Positions 33,810-43,021 of a stretch of 64,000 nt of DNA are shown piece by piece. Made by a program: the position numbers and the translations under genes. Position 1 is the first letter of the stretch, and each line of letters begins with the position of its first letter. Below the pieces are notes generated by a model, which searched no databases, was not told the origin of the DNA, and saw nothing but the letters and a program-made list of their open reading frames with translations. Source of the stretch: Cuniculiplasma sp052315415 (lineage in GTDB: Archaea; Thermoplasmatota; Thermoplasmata; Thermoplasmatales; Thermoplasmataceae); the NCBI GenBank assembly GCA_052315415.1, contig JBLSDH010000005.1, forward strand, positions 1 to 64,000, read 5' to 3'.

Positions 33810-35489
33810 TTATGCCCTTGAAAGGGCAGACAATGTAGTTATCTCTTTTATGTTTTCTATCCCGTACCTTTTCACTTTTTCTATGTCCACACCAGCTTTT
33901 CTTGCTCTTCTTTCTATGAATTTCATCATAAGGTATCCGCCACCTGATATTATGGAGCCGGTTCCAACCCTGGCGAATACATTTCCGTGGGTGTCTCTGA
34001 AACCATCTCTCCTTGCCATCTTTGCAAGATGTCTATAGGATGCATAGTAAACCGCGTACATGTCCTTTGTCAGAAGATCAGTATTAAGATTTCTTGATTT
34101 TATCCTTCCAAGTGGCACATTTACCAATGGTGTCACAGTAAATTCGAAGGGTCTGCCCTCGGAATAAGAGTTGCTAAGTCTGTTTATCATTTCAATTGTC
34201 TGCCAGTTATCCTCGGGAGTTTCCTCTTCCTGACCTACCTGAATGGTAAATGCTGGTCTCCAGTAGTTTTTAGTTTCAACGTAGACACCTTCCCAAACAA
34301 TATCCTGCCAGCTTCCATCGGGCCCGATTCTCAATGGAAGTGTTTTATTTGGCATGTGCTTTCTTGCAAGTTCATCACTGCCTGTTTCCACACCAGTCTG
34401 AATTCCAATCCAATTATCCGGACCAGCCTTTAATATTTTTGATAATTTTTCCATCAACTCTGGGTATCCTGCCGGGATTGATATTCTCCCATGTGTTGGA
34501 TTTGAGGTTTTAATTCCCTTAACAGACATAACTGCCTGGAACAGTTCCGTAAGGGCCTCTTCATTGGGTGCAAAATAGTTTCCGTGTTTGTATCCAAATG
34601 CCTCATCAGAGTGTAACCAGGCATTGGTGATACCTGCATCCCTGTTTACTTCAATCTCCTTCACAATCTTTTCAATGGGGTAATATCTCAGAGGTCTAAG
34701 TGTTACTTCACAGAAATCACAGCCAACACCGCAACCTCTCATAATCTCCACCATCCCTTTCATTGCAGGATTGACTATATTTGGAATCTCTTCCAGCTTT
34801 GGATAGGCTGCCTTTGAAAAACCACGGGAGAGGAACAGGGGGTCGTTTTTTGTAACTCTCTTGAAATTTTCATCATAACTGAAATATCCTCTCTGAAACA
34901 TTTTATTGTCAATGTCGTCATTCATAATTTGTTCAAATAAAAAGGGTGCTATATCATCCGCTTCCCCCTGAAAAACATAATCAAAGTTGTATTTGTCTAT
35001 CTCATCTCTAAGAATGGTGAATTCCCAGACACCAGGACCTCCAACTATCAGTTTTGCTTTTTTTCCTTTCCTAATTGCATTAATCTTTGATATTAGGGCA
35101 TCCCAGTCCCTTCTAACCCAAGCATCAAGATTTCCACCAAAAAGGGCGTAGTATGACATGGTTGTTGGGCCTATCCCAAGAGGATCCATTGTTGTTACAC
35201 CAATTATCTCTGTATCATCCTTTATGAAATTTTCAAGATAATCCTCGTGTGCAACTGCTATTTCCTCTCTTTTGTATTTTGTGAGTAAAGATGCCTCCAG
35301 TTTTCTTATTGAATAAGGGGCAAATAGTGCCTCTCCATTTGGCTTTGCTGGTGGTGCAGGGCCTTTGAGAAATTTGTATATCCTTTCCGGTATGGCATTA
35401 CCAGGGGCGCAGGGTAAAAAATCCAGCAAGGGAAAATTTCTGTATTCATAACTTAGTGTGCTGTCAGAAACAAGTACAATCTTCGTCAT
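33810..35489 (-). CDS. Radical SAM protein with N-terminal B12-binding-like domain
   Basis: A 559-residue radical-SAM protein. The [4Fe-4S] motif is C253-x3-C257-x2-C260 (RGCGVGCDFC). The N-terminal 200 residues form a Rossmann-like domain with IIGVTTMDPLGIGPTT and KLIVGGPGVWEF, resembling cobalamin-binding domains of this class but without a clear DxHxxG. GIQTGVETGSDELARKHM is typical of the MiaB/methyltransferase branch. I prefer ATG 35489 (MTKIVLVSDS) over 35546. It is the first gene of the aro run. Substrate unknown; methylthiolation and methyl transfer are both conceivable. Confidence 0.8.
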   Translation of the reverse strand: MTKIVLVSDSTLSYEYRNFPLLDFLPCAPGNAIPERIYKFLKGPAPPAKPNGEALFAPYSIRKLEASLLTKYKREEIAVAHEDYLENFIKDDTEIIGVTTMDPLGIGPTTMSYYALFGGNLDAWVRRDWDALISKINAIRKGKKAKLIVGGPGVWEFTILRDEIDKYNFDYVFQGEADDIAPFLFEQIMNDDIDNKMFQRGYFSYDENFKRVTKNDPLFLSRGFSKAAYPKLEEIPNIVNPAMKGMVEIMRGCGVGCDFCEVTLRPLRYYPIEKIVKEIEVNRDAGITNAWLHSDEAFGYKHGNYFAPNEEALTELFQAVMSVKGIKTSNPTHGRISIPAGYPELMEKLSKILKAGPDNWIGIQTGVETGSDELARKHMPNKTLPLRIGPDGSWQDIVWEGVYVETKNYWRPAFTIQVGQEEETPEDNWQTIEMINRLSNSYSEGRPFEFTVTPLVNVPLGRIKSRNLNTDLLTKDMYAVYYASYRHLAKMARRDGFRDTHGNVFARVGTGSIISGGGYLMMKFIERRARKAGVDIEKVKRYGIENIKEITTLSALSRA

Positions 35490-35634
35490 CCAATCACTTT
35501 CATGATAAATTTTCATAAGTATTAAAGGTTTTTGTCTAATTGACAAAATTTATAATAAAACGGTTGTTCAAAACATACTAAAATAGAGGCTTTTTTTAAT
35601 ATTCAATTTAGTTAGTTTATATATAATAAAAGGA

Positions 35635-38013
35635 TTAATGTTTTAGTAATTTATAGAATCTGTCATTGATTTCCAATCTTTCAAGACCTTTAGAGATGCC
35701 CATGTGTATCTTTGCATTATCAATTTTTTTAAGCATATCTCTGGCTTCATTTAATCTACCTATTGCTGTGTATGGTATTGTGGAATATACAAAATTTGAA
35801 GCCTGAGATGATCCACTGAAATATTCATTAATTATGTTTACAATCTCACCTGTTTTTTCAAACGCAAGATCCCTGTTTGTTTTTTGCATTGCAAAGGATA
35901 GGAAATATGTTGAAATATCCTGTTTCTTTATAATGCCTGATGAAATCAGTTTAATCACTTCATTGAATTTATCTTCACCCGAAAACATTCCAAGTGCTGA
36001 AATTATTTTTGTCCTGTCTTCGTCACTTTTGAGCAATTTAAGTTTTTCAATCATCCTCTGGAAATCTTTTTTCCAGATTGCATAGGAGGCAACTACACCA
36101 TCTCTCAGATCTGGTTCTATTTCCTCTATTTTTTCAAATCCTGATGAATTCTCCCTTGCAAAATTAATGTCAAGCTCTGCAAGTCTTCTTGTTACCATAC
36201 CAAGAAGAATACTGTCATTGGTATCCCTCTTCTTATTAAGAAGTCTTTCATACTGAGCCTTATGGAATTTTTTGGCAACATTCTCTATTCTGGAATTATC
36301 CTCTATCCTCAACAATTCCCATAGATCGTTTGAAACCTGCATAACTGTATTGAAATCTTCCTCTGAGCTTATTTTTTCAACGAAATCAAGGTACAAATCA
36401 TATTTTATCTTTCCTGAGATCAGAAAAGCATAAAGATCAAATGCAATTCCAAATTTGTCAGTGTAATCAAGTGAACTCCAGATTTTTTCAATGTTTCTAT
36501 AAAATTCATCATGGTAAAGAACTCTGTAAAATCCCTTCTCATTTACATTTAGTTTTATAAAATTTTCCCATGGAATCTCAATCTCTTTCTTATCAAATAA
36601 TAGAGTTTCCTTTCCATTTTTTCTCATGACTGTAAGAGGAATTGGCCAGATTTTTTCCTCCTCCTCTCCATTCAATAGAAATCTTGCCTGTTTCAGTTTC
36701 AACTTATTTTCATTCTTTTCAATCTTTATAAATGGGTATCCTTCGTTTTTTATCCAGAAAGACATTATATTCTCTATGCCCTTTTTTGCAAATTTCTCGA
36801 TGCTCCTCCATAGATCGTTGCCCTCAGCGTTTGAATATGAAAATGAAGAAAGGTACTCATGCAAACCCATCCTGAAATTCTCTTCACCTGCATAATCCTC
36901 AATCATTCTAAGAATCATTCCACCCTTGCCGTAACTTATCTGATCAAATATCTGTTCAATTTCTTCGGGTGTTCTTACGTTTGCCTCAATTGGATGTGTA
37001 CTTTTAAGTGAATCATCAGTGAATGCCCCTCTCCCTCTGGTGAGGAGCATATCACCTGTCACCTTCCAATCAGGATAATATTTTTCCACCATCTTGTACA
37101 TCATGAATGTTGCAAAAGATTCATTTAACCACAAGTCGTTCCACCATTTCATTGTAACAAGATTTCCAAACCACTGATGGGCAATTTCATGTGCTATAAC
37201 TGCTGCAACTCTCTTCTTTTGAGCATTACCTGTACTTTTATTTACGAGAAGAGCAACCTCTCTGAACGTGATCGCTCCCCAGTTTTCCATTGCTCCTGCT
37301 GCAAATTCAGGGACTGCAATAAGGTGCATTTTTGGAAGCACATAATTTATTCCGAAATATTTGTTGAAAAACTCAACTGATTGAGATGCAATGGTAAGTG
37401 GAAAATCAGAAGTATCTAAATTACCTCTTAATCCTGAAAGGTGTAGTTTCACTCCATCGTAATTGGATTTCATAGTTTCAAAATCCCCAATACCTATGTA
37501 TACCAGATAGGTGCTCATTCTTGGGGTTTTTTCAAATATGTATTTTACACCGTCTTTGTTTTTTTCAATTTTCTCTGGTTCCATATTTGAAATTATCTCA
37601 AGATCTTTGTTCACAGATACAGTAATCTTGAAAGTGGACTTCATGGCTGGTTCATCAAAGCATGGGAACGCTTTTCTTGCTCCTATGGACTCAAATTGCG
37701 TAGTAACCATCTCTTTCCCTTCCGGTGTCCGTGCAAGATACATACCAGTAAGTGTTTTTGAGACCTCCTTATGAAATTCTATGTGCAAAATCCCTCCATC
37801 TTCCGATGAAGCAAATAAGAGCAGCTCGTCCTTTCTTTCTCCCATTTTAGCATTTAAATTTTTACCGTTGAACATTAATTTATCTGGAAAATCACCGTCC
37901 CAGTTAATTACGGGATTTTCAACTTTTCCTTTAAGGGTGATGTCCACACGACCATTATAGAGCTTTTTATCCCAATCCATTTTTAATTCAAGGTTGTAGT
38001 TCTCAATATCCAT
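35635..38013 (-). CDS. M1-family aminopeptidase (tricorn protease interacting factor F2/F3 type)
   Basis: A zinc aminopeptidase of 792 residues. The GAMENWG exopeptidase motif is at 240-246 and the zinc site HEIAH (275-279) with distal Glu298 (WLNES). In Thermoplasma, factors F2 and F3 of about 780 residues take peptides made by proteasome and tricorn and release single amino acids; length and sequence fit this group. It stands alone, with 88 bp to the radical-SAM gene and a divergent ABC transporter upstream. Confidence 0.93.
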   Translation of the reverse strand: MDIENYNLELKMDWDKKLYNGRVDITLKGKVENPVINWDGDFPDKLMFNGKNLNAKMGERKDELLLFASSEDGGILHIEFHKEVSKTLTGMYLARTPEGKEMVTTQFESIGARKAFPCFDEPAMKSTFKITVSVNKDLEIISNMEPEKIEKNKDGVKYIFEKTPRMSTYLVYIGIGDFETMKSNYDGVKLHLSGLRGNLDTSDFPLTIASQSVEFFNKYFGINYVLPKMHLIAVPEFAAGAMENWGAITFREVALLVNKSTGNAQKKRVAAVIAHEIAHQWFGNLVTMKWWNDLWLNESFATFMMYKMVEKYYPDWKVTGDMLLTRGRGAFTDDSLKSTHPIEANVRTPEEIEQIFDQISYGKGGMILRMIEDYAGEENFRMGLHEYLSSFSYSNAEGNDLWRSIEKFAKKGIENIMSFWIKNEGYPFIKIEKNENKLKLKQARFLLNGEEEEKIWPIPLTVMRKNGKETLLFDKKEIEIPWENFIKLNVNEKGFYRVLYHDEFYRNIEKIWSSLDYTDKFGIAFDLYAFLISGKIKYDLYLDFVEKISSEEDFNTVMQVSNDLWELLRIEDNSRIENVAKKFHKAQYERLLNKKRDTNDSILLGMVTRRLAELDINFARENSSGFEKIEEIEPDLRDGVVASYAIWKKDFQRMIEKLKLLKSDEDRTKIISALGMFSGEDKFNEVIKLISSGIIKKQDISTYFLSFAMQKTNRDLAFEKTGEIVNIINEYFSGSSQASNFVYSTIPYTAIGRLNEARDMLKKIDNAKIHMGISKGLERLEINDRFYKLLKH

Positions 38014-38102
38014 AAGGGGTCAGATTAACATAAGAGATTAATTTTTATCCTTTTTTAATAGCACTCACAAGAGAATAAATACCTAATAAAAATATCCTTT
38101 AA

Positions 38103-39035
38103 ATGGAAAGCACCATTCTTGTATCAGATTTATGCAAATCATATGATGGTAAAACAAACGCAGTGGATAAAATTAGTTTTTCAGTTGAAAGAGGAGAAAT
38201 ATTTGGATTTCTTGGAAGGAATGGTGCGGGAAAGAGTACAACCATAAAGATCCTAACTTCTCTCATCAAATACGATAGTGGGATTGTGAATGTACTGGGT
38301 TTTGATCCCAATGTGAACGGAATGGAGATCAGGAGAAGAATAGGTGTAGTTCAGCAAGGAGACGCATTTGATTTCACAACCGTTGAAAGAAATTTTGATA
38401 TATATGGAATACTGTGGAATATACCTAAAGAGAAGAGCAATAGGATGAAAGAGGAGCTCATGGATCTTTTCGGCCTGACAGAAATGAGAAAGAAAAGGAT
38501 GTTTGATCTCAGTGGTGGTCAGAAGAAAAGGGTTCAGGTTGCTAGGGAATTCATGCATCCAATGGATATACTTTTTCTGGATGAGCCTACTGTGGGTTTG
38601 GACCCTATAATGAGGAGAAGCATACTTGATTTCATAAAGAAAAAGGCAGAAGAGGGTTTAACAGTATTTTTCACCACCCAAAATCTGGAAGAGGCAGATT
38701 ACATATGTGACAGAATATGCATAATAAACAAGGGAAAGATCATGATGGAAGGAACACCTCAGGAATTGAAAGGAAAAGTAAAGGTTAAAAAAATAGCAAA
38801 GGTAAGATGTTATCTTGATGAAAGGTCTAAATCATTATTTAGTGAATGGTTTTCACCCGAAGATGATGAGGAACTCAAAATAAATGAGAGTGAGATAATA
38901 ATAATTAGTTCAGACATTGATAAATCTGTAATAAAATTACTTAGGGTTCTGGATTCAAATCAAATAGAGGTTGAGGGTATATCGATGGATTCCACAACAC
39001 TAGATGATGTATTTCTGGAGGCTATGAGAGAATGA
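38103..39035 (+). CDS. ABC transporter ATP-binding protein (DrrA-like)
   Basis: The ATPase subunit of an ABC-2 exporter, 310 residues. Walker A GRNGAGKSTT, Q-loop VVQQGDAF, signature LSGGQKKRVQVA, Walker B ILFLDEPTVGLDP, and a C-terminal extension of about 90 residues typical of the DrrA/CcmA group. It overlaps the permease gene by 4 bp, so the two form one exporter. Substrate unknown. Confidence 0.93.
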   Translation: MESTILVSDLCKSYDGKTNAVDKISFSVERGEIFGFLGRNGAGKSTTIKILTSLIKYDSGIVNVLGFDPNVNGMEIRRRIGVVQQGDAFDFTTVERNFDIYGILWNIPKEKSNRMKEELMDLFGLTEMRKKRMFDLSGGQKKRVQVAREFMHPMDILFLDEPTVGLDPIMRRSILDFIKKKAEEGLTVFFTTQNLEEADYICDRICIINKGKIMMEGTPQELKGKVKVKKIAKVRCYLDERSKSLFSEWFSPEDDEELKINESEIIIISSDIDKSVIKLLRVLDSNQIEVEGISMDSTTLDDVFLEAMRE

Positions 39036-39808
39036 AAATTCCAGGTTTTCTAAAACTTACATTAAGAAACATTCTTGTTAACATAGATGTAGGGACAATG
39101 ATATTTATGCTTGGACTTCCAACACTGTATCTTTTTGTGATGGGGCAGATGTTTTCATCAATCATACCATCTGTTTCAATTTCAGGTCAAACCAACAGTT
39201 CTTATCTGGATTTTCTGGCACCAGGAATAATTGCACTTCAATCATTTACAGCTGGGAACATAGGTGGGAGTATGTTATGGTCAGACAGAAGATGGGGTAT
39301 GTTTGAACAGATAATGGTAGGCCCTTTCAGAAGGAGTGAATATATTCTTGGCATTCTTTGTGTATCTATATTTTTCTCCCTGGTCGGGAGCGGCATAATG
39401 GTTTCATTTTCTTTCCTCGCAGGGATATCATTTTCAACAAGTCTTATTGGTGTACTGACAAGTATCCTTGCAATTGTTTTTGGAACAATGCTATTTTCTC
39501 TCATATTTATTATAATATCAGGAGTTGTTAAAACACTTGAAGCATACAATACAATAACAATTGTACTTTTCTTTCTTCTAGATTTTGCAAGCACTGCATT
39601 TTATCCAATTGATAACAAGACCCCGGACTGGCTAAAATTTATAGCAGGCTACAATCCTTTAAGTTATGTTGTAAACTCTCTGAGGTTTTCACTTCTATAC
39701 AATGCTCCATTTTCAATATTAACGGATGTTTTCATACTGTTTATAGCAATGCTATTATTTTTCATAATGGCACTCATCGTTTACAGAAACATAAAGACCG
39801 GCATATGA
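39032..39808 (+). CDS. ABC-2 type transporter permease
   Basis: A 258-residue membrane subunit with six predicted transmembrane segments, including FLAPGIIALQSFTAGNIGGSM and a GYNPLSYVVNSLRF segment near the C-terminus, both typical of ABC-2 permeases of the DrrB type. It is translationally coupled to the upstream ATPase gene. Drug, lipid or polysaccharide export are all possible. Confidence 0.9.
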   Translation: MKIPGFLKLTLRNILVNIDVGTMIFMLGLPTLYLFVMGQMFSSIIPSVSISGQTNSSYLDFLAPGIIALQSFTAGNIGGSMLWSDRRWGMFEQIMVGPFRRSEYILGILCVSIFFSLVGSGIMVSFSFLAGISFSTSLIGVLTSILAIVFGTMLFSLIFIIISGVVKTLEAYNTITIVLFFLLDFASTAFYPIDNKTPDWLKFIAGYNPLSYVVNSLRFSLLYNAPFSILTDVFILFIAMLLFFIMALIVYRNIKTGI

Positions 39809-39864
39809 ATGGAGATTGGAAAAATTTAAATGTCATTTTCAATAAAGGTTAAAAAGGTGAAAAA

Positions 39865-40242
39865 TTGACATATTTTCAGGGAAGGGCAAAAAGAAAATTC
39901 ACTGGTGGAAAATATAAAAAATTAAGATCAAAAAGAAGATCAGAAATTGGCAGAGAGCCATCCTTAACAAGAATTGGATCAGAGAAAAATTCTGTTTTGA
40001 GGGTAAGAGGAGCCAACACAAAGGTTATGCTGATGAGAGCAGAATATGCAAATGTATACATTCCTGCTGAGAAAAAAACAATAAAAGCAAGGATTAAAAC
40101 TGTCAAGGAAAATCCTGCAAATCAGCACTATGTACAAAGAAATATCATAAATAAAGGAGTCATAATTGAAACAGAAAACGGTAATGCAAGGGTAACTTCC
40201 AGACCTGGTCAGGATGGAGTTGTAAACGCCATACTTATATGA
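39865..40242 (+). CDS. rps8e: 30S ribosomal protein S8e
   Basis: Archaeal/eukaryotic small-subunit ribosomal protein of 125 residues. Start FQGRAKRKFTGGKYKKLRSK and the C-terminal VIIETENGNARVTSRPGQDG are typical. The start codon is TTG 39865, with AAGGTGA 5 nt upstream; no ATG is available at the right place. It overlaps srp19 by 4 bp. Confidence 0.95.
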   Translation: MTYFQGRAKRKFTGGKYKKLRSKRRSEIGREPSLTRIGSEKNSVLRVRGANTKVMLMRAEYANVYIPAEKKTIKARIKTVKENPANQHYVQRNIINKGVIIETENGNARVTSRPGQDGVVNAILI

Positions 40243-40493
40243 AATGCACATTATACTCTCAGTATTTTAATCCAAAATTATCAAGACGATTGGGCAGAAA
40301 GATAAAGATTGAATCTGCTAAAAATTTTTCAGAACAGAGGCTTGAAAGTATTTTGAAAGGTATGGGCCTTTTTTTTACTATAAGAGAAGGCAGATATCCC
40401 AGATTACCTCATGAAAACTGTAAAATTTATGAAATTGACTCAAATCTTAAGAAGACAACCATAATAAAAAATATTGAAAGAAAGCTCATTTAG
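40239..40493 (+). CDS. srp19: Signal recognition particle 19 kDa protein
   Basis: SRP19 binds 7S RNA and prepares it for SRP54. The 84-residue protein shows LYSQYFNPKLSRRLGRKI near the N-terminus and YPRLPHENCKIYEI, corresponding to YPRxWxxxGRV of the family. It is shorter than many homologues. It follows rps8e with a 4-bp overlap and converges on priL with an 8-bp overlap. Confidence 0.9.
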   Translation: MKCTLYSQYFNPKLSRRLGRKIKIESAKNFSEQRLESILKGMGLFFTIREGRYPRLPHENCKIYEIDSNLKKTTIIKNIERKLI

Positions 40494-41502
40494 TTTTCTT
40501 TTTAATTTTGTAATAATTCAAAGGATGTTTTGTTTTTTCGTCATGGCATAATTTATCGTTTCCCATATAACAAATGTGGTTAGATCTCAGTGTTTCACAT
40601 TTTGGAGGACTGTATTTCGTTCCACTTATTTCTCCCATTATGTGCCTAACTTGATACTGCGTAATTTCTTTTGCAAAATCTGGTACATTGCCAAATATGC
40701 CAATTATTGATTTTTCATCCATTCCAATCTGATTCAAAAAAGCAACTAGTGTGAATCTTGCAAGGTGGGGTAAATTCTCACTCCTTTCGATCTGTCCCAT
40801 ATATTCCTTTATGCATGGGGGAAAGGCTGACGTATCTATTGAACCATATGATGCTTCCTTGTAAAGTGAAGAAGCTTTGTTTTTTATTTCCTCAAGTTCA
40901 TTCTTGAAGTCTGAGGTTAGTTCTTCTGCTTCCTGTCCATGGATACTATTTACCCTGTCCTTACACTGTAGTACAAAAAGTTCCCTAAGTATCTTTTTCA
41001 TAAGTGAAGGTACAACAATAACACGCCCATCTTTGAATGTCTGATATTTCAATCTGTAAGGTGGACCGGAAATTCTTCTTGTCGATCTTGTAAATACACC
41101 TATTGAAACACTGAAAGTGTTATTATCAACATTATAAAATACGTTAAATCCAAGATTCATTGCACAGTCCCTGTAAAGCTCAGTTTGAATACCGTTCAGA
41201 CTTTCCTCATATATTCTTCTTAGTGAAATCAATGCTTTGTTTGTAAAATATTCAAGATTTATAGCCGCCAGGCAATGAAGAAGAAAGTCCAATGGTTCTA
41301 TATCAAAAGCTGAAGAGATAATCCCTCTTAGAATCCTTTTCATTTTTTCTGTATTTTGCTCTTTCTCCTTTTTATTAAGTTGTTTCAGATAACTGATTAC
41401 ATCCTCCATCATCTGAAACTTTGTTTCTTCAAGATTTTCTAGATACTTTTTTATGTTGGATTTTCTAAAGGCACTGTAGTTTTCAGATAACTGGGATTGC
41501 AT
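40486..41502 (-). CDS. priL: DNA primase large subunit PriL
   Basis: The iron-sulfur subunit of the archaeal/eukaryotic primase. The 338-residue protein has a helical N-terminal half and a C-terminal domain with four cysteines: FPPCIKEYM, KCETLRSNHICYMG and KLCHDEKTKHPLNYY, as expected for the [4Fe-4S] cluster. I chose ATG 41502 because GAGGTGA lies 5 nt before it; longer starts would extend further into ggt, which it already overlaps by 20 bp. PriS is not in this window. Confidence 0.92.
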   Translation of the reverse strand: MQSQLSENYSAFRKSNIKKYLENLEETKFQMMEDVISYLKQLNKKEKEQNTEKMKRILRGIISSAFDIEPLDFLLHCLAAINLEYFTNKALISLRRIYEESLNGIQTELYRDCAMNLGFNVFYNVDNNTFSVSIGVFTRSTRRISGPPYRLKYQTFKDGRVIVVPSLMKKILRELFVLQCKDRVNSIHGQEAEELTSDFKNELEEIKNKASSLYKEASYGSIDTSAFPPCIKEYMGQIERSENLPHLARFTLVAFLNQIGMDEKSIIGIFGNVPDFAKEITQYQVRHIMGEISGTKYSPPKCETLRSNHICYMGNDKLCHDEKTKHPLNYYKIKKKTK

Positions 41503-43021
41503 AACCATCACCTCTTGGATCTGCACCACCAGTCAGAATACCATCCTTATATGTAATGGCCTGTGCATGTCCAAAAAGGGAACTTCCGTAGTTTATTTTT
41601 CTTATTCTTTTGAACATTTTTAAAACTTCATTCTGTGGTTCAAATCCCTCCTCATATAAAAACTCGTAATCATCAGAATAGATTGTACCGTTGAATACTC
41701 CCCTTGGCCTGTCAATAGATTGCTGTGGGGTCATTCCATCAATAAGAATTCCGTTTATAAGATCAAAATTAACTATTGGCTGAATATCCCCACCCATTGT
41801 ACCAATAGTTGCAACCAGGTCTCCTTCATTCTCAATCATTGTGGCACACAGTGTATGGAAGGTTCTTTTTTCTGGCTCCAATCTGTTATGATGTTTCTCA
41901 TCTAGTGTAAAATAAGAACCCCTGTTTTGCATGACTATTCCTGTACCTGGTACACCAACAAGTGATCCGAATCCCATGTAATTGCTTTGAATCCATGACA
42001 CTGCGTTCCCATCTGAATCACCTATTGTGAAGTATGTTGTATCTCCATTTTTTGTATTAAAAATACCATTTTTTTCTTCCATCATATTACTGATGAAATT
42101 TTCATCCAGAAAATTCTCAGGGAATGGAACCTTTTCGGGATCACCAATAAACTTTTTTCTGAATTCATATGCAATAAGACCAGTTTTATATTTCTCATAT
42201 GATTCATGCCATGAATCAATATCTGTTTTTTCTTCCTCAAATAATTTTAACCAAAGATTTATTGTTGCTCCTTGACTGTTAGGTGGCAATTCATATATGT
42301 AATTGTTTCTGTACAAACTTTTTAATGGTTTCTGTTCCAGGATTTTATGCCTTCTGAAATCATCATCCTCTAAAATGAGTTCAGTATTTTCAATTCCTTT
42401 CATTAATATGTCAAGAGCATATCCATCATAATATGAATTCAGGCCATTCTCAATCAAAGATTGCATGAACTTACCAAGATCAGGTTGCCTTAGGAGATCA
42501 CCACTTTTCAGCCTTCCATTGGGTTGAAAAAGACTTTTGAAATATCTGTCTTGTGTAATCTCTGCAGATCTGTTGGCGCTTTCAGCATATTTCTCTGTGA
42601 CTATTCTCCCATCAATTGCAAGTTTTACCGGGTCATTTAATAACTCCTTCAATTCCATGCTGCAATAATCTTTGAACACTTTTTCCATAAGAGATGGTAA
42701 TCCGGGTACTGTAAGAGCGCTCATGGGACCATGTGATGGAATGCTGGCAATACCTTTTTCTCTGAACATCTCAATATTGGCATTTTTGGAAGATTTTCCT
42801 GATCCATTCAAAGCCTTGATTTTTCCATCCTTACGGATCAATACAAATCCATCACCTCCGAGGCCACACAGGTTATTCTGTGTAACACAGAGGGTGGCAG
42901 ACGCTGCAATGGCAGCATCGAAAACATTTCCCCCATTATTTATAATCTTCTGGGCAGCCAATGATGCCTCCATACTTGAGGTTGCCACCATTGCTTTTCT
43001 TGAATAAACATCAGCCCTCAT
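41483..43021 (-). CDS. ggt: Gamma-glutamyltransferase
   Basis: An N-terminal nucleophile hydrolase cleaving gamma-glutamyl bonds. The 512-residue precursor has DAAIAASATLCVTQNNLCGLGGDGF in the large part and the autocleavage/catalytic threonine in NGDTTYFTIGDSDGN, followed by PGTGIVMQNRG and IGTMGGDIQP. No signal peptide is evident, so it is probably cytoplasmic, unlike the periplasmic E. coli enzyme. It overlaps the M24 peptidase gene by 4 bp and priL by 20 bp, suggesting a peptide-use operon that also contains the primase gene. Confidence 0.92.
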   Translation of the reverse strand: MRADVYSRKAMVATSSMEASLAAQKIINNGGNVFDAAIAASATLCVTQNNLCGLGGDGFVLIRKDGKIKALNGSGKSSKNANIEMFREKGIASIPSHGPMSALTVPGLPSLMEKVFKDYCSMELKELLNDPVKLAIDGRIVTEKYAESANRSAEITQDRYFKSLFQPNGRLKSGDLLRQPDLGKFMQSLIENGLNSYYDGYALDILMKGIENTELILEDDDFRRHKILEQKPLKSLYRNNYIYELPPNSQGATINLWLKLFEEEKTDIDSWHESYEKYKTGLIAYEFRKKFIGDPEKVPFPENFLDENFISNMMEEKNGIFNTKNGDTTYFTIGDSDGNAVSWIQSNYMGFGSLVGVPGTGIVMQNRGSYFTLDEKHHNRLEPEKRTFHTLCATMIENEGDLVATIGTMGGDIQPIVNFDLINGILIDGMTPQQSIDRPRGVFNGTIYSDDYEFLYEEGFEPQNEVLKMFKRIRKINYGSSLFGHAQAITYKDGILTGGADPRGDGYAIPVI

